12,231 nucleotides of DNA from Chloroflexota bacterium. GTDB taxonomy: Bacteria > Chloroflexota > UBA6077 > JACQUR01. The stretch is from assembly GCA_016210245.1 (NCBI GenBank), contig JACQUR010000296.1:1-12231 (forward strand). Direction: 5' to 3'. Shown here piece by piece: positions 6,749 through 12,231 of the stretch (position 1 is the first letter of the stretch; the number at the start of each line of letters is the position of its first letter). The notes under the pieces were generated by a model, which worked only from the letters and a program-made list of their open reading frames with translations, did no database searches and had not been told where the DNA came from. The position numbers and the translations under genes were made by a program.

Positions 6749-9012
6749 CTCCCCAGCGCCAGGGCACAACTGGGCGGCTCCAGCGGAGGAGCGCAGCGCT
6801 GGGCGCGGACCAGCAACTGCTGCCCGTCGCTCTCCAGCTCCACCTCGCCGTGTAGCTCGGTCGCCAGCACCAGCGCCGGCCAGGGCTCGGCCGGGCTGGG
6901 GCTGGCCAGCTCCGCCAGCACCACCAGGCGCGGCCCCGCCTCCGTCGTGTCCGCCTGCTGCCAGCGCTCCGGGCGGCCCGCCGGTACCAGCAGGGCGTGG
7001 ACCGGGGCCCCGGCCAGCGCGGCCGGGGCCCCGCTGGCAACGGTCAACGCGACCTCGCCGTGGACCAGACGCCAGCCTACGGGGCCGCCGCCGGCCTGCG
7101 CGATGCCGAGCGGCTCGAGCCACACCTCGCGGTCCAGCTCCACGCGCCCGCCAGCGCCCACCCGCAGCACCCGCGCGCCAGCCTCGGCAGGCGGAGCCTC
7201 CGCCGAGGCTGGCACGACGATCGCCTGGGCCGGGTAGCGGGCGAACAACGGGCGCAGCCGCGTGACCTCCTCGTCGCTCTGGAGGACCACCACGCCCAGG
7301 CTGGTTTCCCAGGGTCGTAGGCGCTGCCCCAGGACGGCCAGCAGGCGACCTGGGGTAGCCGGGCCAGCCAGCACGGCCGTCCTGCCGGCTGGGGTGCGCA
7401 CCAGCACGGCCAGCGAGCTGCCCAGGTCGAGGGTGGAGGCGTGCAGTCGCCCGTCCGGCCGCGCCGCGACCGCAGCCAGGGGTACCAGGGCGGCCAGCGG
7501 CACGGCGAGCAGGGCCAGGCGCAGCCCGCCCCCGCCAACTCGCACGGGCAAGCGCCCCAGCAGCGCGCGCACCTCCGGCAGGGCGAGCAGCCCCAGCAGC
7601 AGCACGAGCGCGTACAGCCCTGCGCTCGCCAGCGGCGGGAGCGCGCCGAGCGAGAGCAGCGCCCCGGGCAGGTCGCCGGACAGGCGGATGACGCCCAGCA
7701 CGTAGCTGAGCAGCGCCCAATTCGGCCAGGCCAGCAGCGCGGCCAGCGCGGGCACGGGCGAGGCGACCACCAGCAGGCCGCCCAGCGCCATCAACGGGGG
7801 CAGCGCCGGCGCGATCAAGAGGTTCGCCAGCGGCGAGACGATCGAGAGGGTGTGGAAGGTGGAGACGATGAGCGGCAGGGTAGCGATCTGGGCCGCCAGG
7901 GTAACAGCCAGCGGGTCGCGCAGCCAGCGGGGGAGCGGCGCCATGCGTCTGGCCAGGCTGGGCTGCAGGAGAACGAGCCCGCCCGTGGCGAGGAAGGAGA
8001 GCTGGAACCCGAGGTCCAGCCCCTGGAACGGGTCGACGGCCAGCATCAGCCCGCCGGCCAGCAAGAGCGAGGTCAAGGGATCGGCGATGCGCCCGACGCT
8101 GGTGGCGATGAGGGCGGCGCCGCCCATCAGCGCCGCGCGCACCGCCGAGGGCTGTGGGCCGGTGAGCAGGGTGTAGAGCCCGAGGGTGAGCAGCGCGGGC
8201 GCCAGGGCGTAGCGGCGTCCCACTGCCCAGGCCAGGGCTGCGGTGGCCAGGCCGGCCACGACGGAGATGTTGAACCCGGACACGGCGACCACGTGGCTGG
8301 TGCCCGAGGCGACCAGCGCCTGGCGCAGCTCGGGCGGCATCTGGGCACGCGTGCCCACCAGCACTCCGGCCAGCAGCGAGGCCTGCGGCTCCGGGAGCTG
8401 CTGCCGGAGGGCGCCGCTGATGGCCTCGCGCGCCTGCTGAAGCGCTGCCCACCCTGGGTCGCCTTGGCGCCGCTCGACCAGGGCCACGCGCGGCCGTTCG
8501 ACCAGGAAGCGCACGCCCTGCCGCTGCAGGAGCGCGGGCATGGGCGAGCCGGGCCGGGCTCGCGGCTCGGCGAGGCGGCCACGGACCAGCACGGCATCGC
8601 CGTAGGTGAGGCTGGGCGCTCCGTAGGCTTGCAGCCACACCCGCCCACCCTGGGGACGCCACGCACCCTCCACTACCCGCGCCTGCACGTCCAACACCAG
8701 GCTGGTCCGCTCGCCCTGGCGCTCCGGCGGGCTGGCCACCAGGCCCAGCAGCTCCACCTCGCCCTGGAGCCCGTCGAGCGGGTCACTGGCGAGCGCCGCC
8801 TCGGCCGAGAGGGTGCGTGCGGCGGCCAGGAAGAGGCCGGCGAGCGCCAGCAGCGCCAGCCGCAGCGGCCGCGCCGGCCAGGCCACCACCGCGGCCGGCA
8901 GGGCCGCCAGGCCCAGCGCCAGCGGCAGCCATCCAGGCCCGACCCAGGGCTCGCCAACCAGAGCCAGGTACGTTCCGATCAGCCAGGCGAGCGCCAGCGC
9001 CGCGACGACCAC
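6739..9012 (-). CDS. comEC: ComEC/Rec2 family competence DNA-uptake channel
   Basis: 757 residues, in the usual size range for ComEC, the inner-membrane channel that brings single-stranded DNA into the cell during natural transformation. Order: two or three N-terminal helices (about 1-68), the periplasmic OB-like DUF4131 region (about 80-180, ending RQGVRFLVERP), and the competence core (about 205-480) with GTSHVVAVSGFNIS (237-250), GPQPSAVRAALMG (285-297) and GLDLGFQLSFLATGGL (331-346). The C-terminal part (about 500-757) has the outline of the metallo-beta-lactamase domain seen in many ComEC proteins, but its ligands are gone: the place of the HxHxDH motif reads VVVLQSDEEVTRL, and LDVGQGDA reads LDLGSSLA. 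GTG 9012 is chosen for a GGGGGG tract 5 nt upstream and the membrane helix beginning at once. comEA lies 94 nt upstream beyond a perfect palindrome. The stop codon is in a heptamer array. Confidence 0.93.
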   Translation of the reverse strand: MVVAALALAWLIGTYLALVGEPWVGPGWLPLALGLAALPAAVVAWPARPLRLALLALAGLFLAAARTLSAEAALASDPLDGLQGEVELLGLVASPPERQGERTSLVLDVQARVVEGAWRPQGGRVWLQAYGAPSLTYGDAVLVRGRLAEPRARPGSPMPALLQRQGVRFLVERPRVALVERRQGDPGWAALQQAREAISGALRQQLPEPQASLLAGVLVGTRAQMPPELRQALVASGTSHVVAVSGFNISVVAGLATAALAWAVGRRYALAPALLTLGLYTLLTGPQPSAVRAALMGGAALIATSVGRIADPLTSLLLAGGLMLAVDPFQGLDLGFQLSFLATGGLVLLQPSLARRMAPLPRWLRDPLAVTLAAQIATLPLIVSTFHTLSIVSPLANLLIAPALPPLMALGGLLVVASPVPALAALLAWPNWALLSYVLGVIRLSGDLPGALLSLGALPPLASAGLYALVLLLGLLALPEVRALLGRLPVRVGGGGLRLALLAVPLAALVPLAAVAARPDGRLHASTLDLGSSLAVLVRTPAGRTAVLAGPATPGRLLAVLGQRLRPWETSLGVVVLQSDEEVTRLRPLFARYPAQAIVVPASAEAPPAEAGARVLRVGAGGRVELDREVWLEPLGIAQAGGGPVGWRLVHGEVALTVASGAPAALAGAPVHALLVPAGRPERWQQADTTEAGPRLVVLAELASPSPAEPWPALVLATELHGEVELESDGQQLLVRAQRCAPPLEPPSCALALGSRQ

Positions 9013-9027
9013 GGCGTCCCCCCGCAG

Positions 9028-9102
9028 TGCTGATTTGAGATTTGAGAGTGCAGAGTGCAGATTTCAAATCTGCACTCTGCACTCTCAAATCTCAAATCAG
9101 CA
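9028..9102. repeat. Perfect 75-nt palindrome of heptamers between comEA and comEC
   Basis: Thirty-seven uninterrupted base pairs around a single C (9065). The left arm is built of GATTTGA twice and GAGTGCA twice (9032-9059), the right arm of the complementary units. It fills most of the 94-nt gap, ends 4 nt from the comEA stop and begins 15 nt from the comEC start. Its AT-rich units differ sharply from the neighbouring genes. It would form a very stable hairpin in a comEA-comEC transcript, but has no T-run. Confidence 0.92.
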
Positions 9103-9106
9103 GCGC

Positions 9107-9724
9107 TCACTCCACCGTCACCAGGTCCTTGATCCGTTCGAAGGTTGGGCGGTTCACCAGGCGGGCTTCCAGGAGTTGGTCCACTCGCTCGAAGCGCCCC
9201 ACGCGCTCGCGGTACTCGAGGATGCGCCGGGCGGTGACCGCGCCGATGCCAGGCAGGCTGTCGAGTTGCGCCGCGTCGGCCCGGTTCAGGTCGATCGGGC
9301 CTGCCGGGGGAGCAGGCCTGGCTTCCGCCGAGTCGGTCGGCCCGCGCTCGGGGGTAGCCGTCCGCTCCGGACGCTCCGGAGCCGCAACCCGCTCCCCTCG
9401 CTCAGGGACCACTACCTGCTGGCCGTCGCGCAGCCGCGCCGCCAGGTTCAACGCCTGCGGATTCGCCTCCGCCGTCGCGCCGCCCGCAGCCTCCAGACCG
9501 TCCAGGACTCGGGCGGTGGTCGGCAAACGGTAGACCCCGGGCGCCGCCACCGCTCCGCTCACGTGAACCACGATCTCACTCGGGGTCGGAACGCTGGTCG
9601 GCTGGATGACCCGCAGCGGGGGCGGCTCGGGGCGGGCCAGCCAGAGCGTCAATCCGGCTGCGACAAGCGCAGCCAACAGGGCCACGCCAATCGTGGTGCG
9701 CTGCCGCTCCCACCATCCAGCCAT
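9107..9724 (-). CDS. comEA: ComEA-type competence DNA receptor (SLBB plus helix-hairpin-helix)
   Basis: A 205-residue membrane-anchored DNA-binding protein that captures double-stranded DNA outside the cytoplasmic membrane and hands it to ComEC. An N-terminal helix (about 12-30, IGVALLAALVAAGLTLWLA) preceded by WWERQR gives an outward orientation. An SLBB domain follows (about 51-110, VHVSGAVAAPGVYRLP). A Pro/Glu/Arg-rich linker with PER repeats covers 111-140, then a helix-hairpin-helix pair (about 143-203): IDLNRADAAQLDSLPGIGAV, then ARRILEYRERVGRFERVDQL. Order and size are as in ComEA. The ATG (9722-9724) lies inside a heptamer array and has no clear Shine-Dalgarno sequence; the next possible start would remove the charged N-terminus, so I keep this one. 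Upstream of comEC in the expected order. Confidence 0.93.
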   Translation of the reverse strand: MAGWWERQRTTIGVALLAALVAAGLTLWLARPEPPPLRVIQPTSVPTPSEIVVHVSGAVAAPGVYRLPTTARVLDGLEAAGGATAEANPQALNLAARLRDGQQVVVPERGERVAAPERPERTATPERGPTDSAEARPAPPAGPIDLNRADAAQLDSLPGIGAVTARRILEYRERVGRFERVDQLLEARLVNRPTFERIKDLVTVE

Positions 9725-9742
9725 CAGCGATCAGCCATCAGC
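9722..9742. repeat. Short heptamer array over the comEA start codon
   Basis: CATCAGC, GATCAGC, CATCAGC in 7-bp register. The first CAT is the complement of the comEA ATG, so the array occupies the place where a ribosome binding site would normally lie. Confidence 0.7.
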
Positions 9743-9764
9743 AGTGACGCGCGCGTCGTGCGCC

Positions 9765-9770
9765 ATTGTA
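9765..9770 (-). promoter_or_regulatory. Candidate -10 box for comEA
   Basis: The minus strand reads TACAAT, five of six with the consensus, about 40 nt before the comEA start and in the 150-bp gap after secG. The -35 position (GTGTGT at 17 nt) is poor, so the call rests on the -10 box and the position. The rest of the gap holds only a weak TCGGCC/GGCCGA hairpin (9833-9852). Confidence 0.35.
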
Positions 9771-9874
9771 GCGTAGAGAGCCAGAGCACACACCGGGCGC
9801 GGCGCAGGGGCGCAGGCGGCGCGCCCTCCCTGTCGGCCAGCCACTCGGCCGATCGCCGGCGGCTGAGCGCCCGC

Positions 9875-10093
9875 CTAACCGATCAGGACGCTGAGGATGG
9901 ACATCAGCACGAAGACCACGGCCAGGCCAATGGTGAAGTTGAACAGGGCCTTCTCGACGCCTCGGCGGGTGCGGTAGATGGAGGAATCGGAGCTGAAGGT
10001 GGCTGAGAAGCCAGACCCACGGGTCTGCATCAGCACGACGGCGATCAGCACCAGCGAGATGATAATCTCAAGGATGTTGAGGTAAGTATGCAT
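9875..10093 (-). CDS. secG: Preprotein translocase subunit SecG
   Basis: A 72-residue protein with two membrane helices (about 4-21, YLNILEIIISLVLIAVVLMQ, and 49-70, FTIGLAVVFVLMSILSVLI), the size and form of SecG, the small accessory subunit of the SecYEG channel. The family features are clear: VLMQTRGSGFSATFSSDS (20-37) after helix 1, and RTRRGVEKALFNFTIGLAVV leading into helix 2, equivalent to the RGxE..L...T segment of other SecG proteins. ATG 10093 was chosen over the upstream in-frame start at 10141 because GGAGG lies 9 nt before it, the protein then begins at helix 1, and the -10 box at 10150-10155 leaves a leader of about 50 nt. It lies alone between yvcK and comEA with its own promoter. 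Confidence 0.93.
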   Translation of the reverse strand: MHTYLNILEIIISLVLIAVVLMQTRGSGFSATFSSDSSIYRTRRGVEKALFNFTIGLAVVFVLMSILSVLIG

Positions 10094-10149
10094 GGGCGCA
10101 AACCTCCGCTCGTACGGGCGCTCTCGCCCAGAGCGGAGCACCGCGCCAG

Positions 10150-10158
10150 ATTATAGCA
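10150..10158 (-). promoter_or_regulatory. Extended -10 promoter for secG
   Basis: The minus strand reads TGC-TATAAT, a perfect -10 hexamer (complement of 10150-10155) preceded by the TGN extension. The -35 region is weak, with TAGAAC at 19 nt as the nearest match, as is common for extended -10 promoters. The start point would be near 10143, about 50 nt before the secG ATG. Confidence 0.65.
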
Positions 10159-10227
10159 TACGGTCTCCCGCAGAGTTCTACACTGAAGCCCACCCGGGAT
10201 CTCAAGGCGGTGGTGAATGGTCCTCCG

Positions 10228-10320
10228 CCGAGGAGACGTGTACCACGGAGCCACGGAGACACGGAGCTTTTTCTAAGAAGACTCCGTGTCTCCGTGGCTC
10301 CGTGGTACACGTCTCCTCGG
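10228..10320. repeat. Perfect 39-bp inverted repeat of octamers, possible yvcK terminator
   Basis: 10228-10266 and 10282-10320 are exact reverse complements around a 15-nt AT-rich loop (CTTTTTCTAAGAAGA). Each arm contains three 8-bp units, CCACGGAG twice and ACACGGAG (10243-10266), mirrored at 10282-10305. It starts 35 nt after the yvcK stop and ends about 70 nt before the secG promoter, so it would separate the two transcripts. It belongs to the same octamer class as 3311-3357. Confidence 0.9.
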
Positions 10321-10355
10321 GAGCGGCACCATGAGGGTTTCACTTTGGCTTTGGT

Positions 10356-11663
10356 TTAGGAGCTCAGCGCCACTGTGCTGGTGGGCCGCGGCGCGCGCGC
10401 CGCGGCCGTGCGCTCGTAGTAGAGGCGGAGCAGCACCTGAGCCAGCTTCTCCGGATCGTGGCGCAGGGGGTGGGCGTCGTCCACCAGGTCCGCCAGCACC
10501 ACCCGAATGCCCGCGATCTCCCGTGGCGCCTCGCGCGGCTGCACCAGCGCCACGCCGAGCTCGCTCCGCGTCTGGGCGACCACGTTGTTGTTGACCAGCA
10601 CGTGGTCGAAGGGATTCTCCTGCAAGTGGTTCAGCAGGGCGGTCACGTGGTCGGCGGCGGTGAAGCCGTCGGTCTCGCCTGGCTGGGTGGCCACGTTGCA
10701 CACGTAGATGGTCAGGGCGTCGGCAGCCACCAGGGCCTTGGCGATGCCGTCGACCAGCAGGTTCGGCACGACGCTGGTGAACAAGCTGCCCGGCCCGACC
10801 ACGATCAGATCGGCCTCCAGGATCGCTCGCACCGCCTCCGGGTAGGCCGCGGGGCGCTCCGGACGCACGTGGACCTGCTTGATCGGGCGGTTGGACTTGC
10901 CGATGTTGGATTCGCCCTCCACCGTGTCCTGCCCATCCAGCTCCGCCCACAGGGTCAGGTTCTCCAGCGTGGAGGGCAGCACCCGTCCGCGCACGGCCAG
11001 CACGCGGCTGGTCTCGCGAATCGCCTCCTCGAAGTTCCCCGTCACGCCCGACATGGCGACCACAAACAGGTTGCCGAAGCTGTGGCCCTCCAGACCGGAG
11101 CCCGGCCCGAAGCGGTACTGGAACAGGCGCGCCACCAGCGGCTCGGCCTCCGCCAGGGCGACGATGCAGTTTCGGAAATCGCCGGGCGGCAGGATGCCCA
11201 GCTCTCGCCGCAGCCGCCCGGAGCTGCCGCCGTCGTCGGCCACGGTCACCACGGCGGTGATGTTCGAGGTATAGCGCTTCAGCCCGCGCAGCACCGCGGG
11301 CATGCCGGTGCCGCCGCCAATGCACACCACCTTGGGACCACGCTGGCGCGAACGGTAGCTCCAGATGGCATCGACCAGGTTCGTCCCGCCCTGCGGGCGG
11401 AAGGCGTCCAGGACCGAGGCATTGAGCTTCCACACTGCGATGGCGACGATGAGGCCACCGGCCAGCACGAACAGCAGCCCGCGCAGCGGCCTGGGCAGGA
11501 ACTGCAGGGTGACGATGCTGGCCAGGTCCGGCAGGGCGACGGTGCGATAGGCCTCGACGAAGAAGTAGGCCAGGCCCAGGCTGAGCACGATCAGGCCGAC
11601 GAGCAGCAGCAGCACCCAGCGCTTCAGGTACATGCCGGGGTACAGCAGCTTGATCAGCTCCAC
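10356..11663 (-). CDS. yvcK: YvcK/GlmR (CofD-like) UDP-N-acetylglucosamine-binding protein with N-terminal membrane anchor
   Basis: A 435-residue member of the YvcK/CofD-like family, which in Bacillus subtilis binds UDP-N-acetylglucosamine, supports growth on gluconeogenic carbon sources and tunes cell-wall precursor supply. The conserved nucleotide-sugar site is visible: VVCIGGGTGMP (112-122), VADDGGSSGRL (141-151), PPGDFRN (159-165), GHSFGNLF (193-200) and GPGSLFTSVVPNLL (290-303). The family is usually near 320 residues; here about 105 extra N-terminal residues hold two membrane helices (about 15-37 and 62-79), so the enzyme-like domain should be tethered to the membrane. GTG 11663 was chosen because AAGGGG lies 5 nt upstream and it allows the first helix a charged lead (LKRW). 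It follows the holin-like gene by 28 nt, probably in one transcript. The usual neighbours rapZ and whiA are not in the window. Confidence 0.93.
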   Translation of the reverse strand: MELIKLLYPGMYLKRWVLLLLVGLIVLSLGLAYFFVEAYRTVALPDLASIVTLQFLPRPLRGLLFVLAGGLIVAIAVWKLNASVLDAFRPQGGTNLVDAIWSYRSRQRGPKVVCIGGGTGMPAVLRGLKRYTSNITAVVTVADDGGSSGRLRRELGILPPGDFRNCIVALAEAEPLVARLFQYRFGPGSGLEGHSFGNLFVVAMSGVTGNFEEAIRETSRVLAVRGRVLPSTLENLTLWAELDGQDTVEGESNIGKSNRPIKQVHVRPERPAAYPEAVRAILEADLIVVGPGSLFTSVVPNLLVDGIAKALVAADALTIYVCNVATQPGETDGFTAADHVTALLNHLQENPFDHVLVNNNVVAQTRSELGVALVQPREAPREIAGIRVVLADLVDDAHPLRHDPEKLAQVLLRLYYERTAAARAPRPTSTVALSS

Positions 11664-11691
11664 GCCAACCCCTTCCTTCCTCGTGCTGCGA

Positions 11692-12087
11692 TCAGCGGAC
11701 CAGGCGACTGGCCACGAAGCTCACGATGCTGACCAGCAAGGCGCCAATGAATGCCCCACGGAAGCCATCGACCTGCACGCCCAGGTCGAACCACGTGGCC
11801 AGCCAGAAGATTGCAGCATTGATGACCAGGGTGAACAGCCCCAGGGTGATGAGGTTGAGCGGCAGCGTCAGGAGCAGCAGCACCGGTCGCACAAACGCGT
11901 TGAGCAGCCCGAGCACGACGGCGAAGACAAGCGCGACCTCGATCTGCAGGTTCCGGACGTAGACACCCGATTGCGGCATGCTCCCGGCCAGCAGCACTGC
12001 CAGCGCACTTGCCGCCACTCTGAGCAAAAAGCGTTCCAAACGGCGGGTCCCACGGCCTCGGCCAAGCCTCAAGAGCGCCGAGCCCAC
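11692..12087 (-). CDS. Phage holin family 4 (YvlD-like) small membrane protein
   Basis: Up to 131 residues with four predicted membrane helices (about 20-35, 49-68, 71-99 and 109-129). The family pattern is clear at 58-89: GLLNAFVRPVLLLL, then TLPLNLITLGLFTLVINAA. Despite the name, chromosomal members are ordinary bacterial membrane proteins of unclear role, and no phage genes lie nearby. The start is uncertain. GTG 12087 lies 5 nt after the predicted -10 box and so would be at or next to +1, making the message leaderless. The alternative, TTG 12039, gives MERFLLRVAASALAV, starts at the first helix and has GGGA about 8 nt upstream. The gene ends 28 nt before yvcK and is probably cotranscribed with it. 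Confidence 0.85.
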   Translation of the reverse strand: MGSALLRLGRGRGTRRLERFLLRVAASALAVLLAGSMPQSGVYVRNLQIEVALVFAVVLGLLNAFVRPVLLLLTLPLNLITLGLFTLVINAAIFWLATWFDLGVQVDGFRGAFIGALLVSIVSFVASRLVR

Positions 12088-12092
12088 AGCGC

Positions 12093-12121
12093 AGCGTAGC
12101 AGAGCCTTCTGCGAGTGTCAA
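12093..12121 (-). promoter_or_regulatory. Sigma70-type promoter for the holin-like gene and yvcK
   Basis: The minus strand has a perfect TTGACA (complement of 12116-12121), a 17-nt spacer ending in TGC (an extended -10), then TACGCT (complement of 12093-12098), which keeps the key T1, A2 and T6 positions. Transcription should begin at about 12086-12087. Confidence 0.7.
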
Positions 12122-12164
12122 ATCGTGCAACGGGTGGGGGTGCCCGTCACGTTGTTGCGGGCGA

Positions 12165-12231
12165 AGCGCCGGCCATTCTGTGAGCGCCGGCCTATCTGGG
12201 AGCGCCGGCCTTACTCGGAGCGCCGGCCCTC
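12165..12231. repeat. 18-bp periodic array with AGCGCCGGCC core
   Basis: The 10-nt core AGCGCCGGCC begins at 12165, 12183, 12201 and 12219, exactly 18 bp apart, each followed by 8 variable bases (ATTCTGTG, TATCTGGG, TTACTCGG). The array runs off the window edge. The period is a multiple of three, but stop codons interrupt two of the minus-strand frames and no gene start is visible, so it looks intergenic. It lies upstream of the holin-like gene promoter. Confidence 0.8.

Noticed and set aside
5810..8662. Minus-strand open frame of 950 codons across the aldolase, the gap and most of comEC
   Set aside because: It is out of frame with comEC, antisense to the aldolase and reads straight through the repeats; the sequence is Arg/Ala/Gly-rich without motifs.
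7441..9033. Plus-strand open frame of 530 codons antisense to comEC
   Set aside because: Gln/Gly/Arg-rich shadow translation with no domain.
9781..9840. Degenerate copy of the 5785-5815 palindrome in the secG-comEA gap
   Set aside because: AGGGGCGC followed by GCGCGCCCT gives only a short imperfect match, which GC-rich sequence can produce by chance.
10045..10343. Small open frames over the 10228-10320 hairpin on both strands
   Set aside because: They only translate the repeat and the start of secG in wrong frames.
11692..12087. Prophage remnant because of the holin-type family name
   Set aside because: The family is widespread in chromosomes and no phage structural, lysis or integrase gene is nearby.
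12165..12231. CRISPR array
   Set aside because: The repeats are 10 bp with 8-bp spacers, far below CRISPR dimensions, and no cas genes are present.
1..12231. tRNA, rRNA or known riboswitch
   Set aside because: None of the gaps contains a recognisable tRNA cloverleaf, rRNA segment or familiar riboswitch core; the hairpins are simple palindromes.

Overview
This is a GC-rich bacterial window (I judge it near 70% G+C, not computed). It carries eight protein-coding genes, no RNA genes, and many palindromic or tandem repeats between the genes. The gene set (membrane-anchored YvcK, SecG, ComEA/ComEC, a fused MFS/spermidine-synthase protein, a molybdenum hydroxylase subunit) together with short intergenic repeats suggests a Chloroflexota-type organism, perhaps Thermomicrobia or Roseiflexus-like. 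That assignment is inference only.

Layout. 17-2257 (-): xanthine dehydrogenase/aldehyde oxidase-type Mo-binding subunit, with a candidate promoter at 2471-2500 and a leader of about 200 nt containing a nested inverted repeat. 2707-3138 (+): protein with two CBS domains. 3376-5715 (-): membrane protein with two tandem copies of an MFS-like module fused to a spermidine synthase-like domain. 5843-6553 (+): class II aldolase. 6739-9012 (-): ComEC with a degenerate metallo-beta-lactamase region. 9107-9724 (-): ComEA. 9875-10093 (-): SecG. 10356-11663 (-): YvcK/CofD-like protein with an N-terminal membrane anchor. 11692-12087 (-): small four-helix phage-holin-like membrane protein.

How the genes relate. 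The right half (12087 down to 6739) is a co-directional minus-strand run. The holin-like gene and yvcK are 28 nt apart and look like one transcript behind a TTGACA/17/TACGCT promoter. secG has its own extended -10 promoter (TGC-TATAAT). comEA may have a TACAAT -10 box, and comEA-comEC form a DNA-uptake pair separated by a 75-nt perfect palindrome. The left half holds independent metabolic genes in divergent or convergent arrangement.

The most striking feature is the intergenic DNA. Most gaps hold a palindromic or tandem repeat. Several loci share an exact 7-bp period: 1-33, 5708-5756, 6534-6564, 6700-6748, 9032-9098 and 9722-9742. Two share an 8-bp period: 3311-3357 and 10243-10305. One 21-nt palindromic core occurs three times (2345-2365, 6613-6633, 6655-6675). 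An 18-bp periodic array runs off the right edge. The heptamer arrays supply the stop codons of three genes and the start codon of comEA, so they have grown into or against the coding ends. This repeat system is the best candidate here for something little described.
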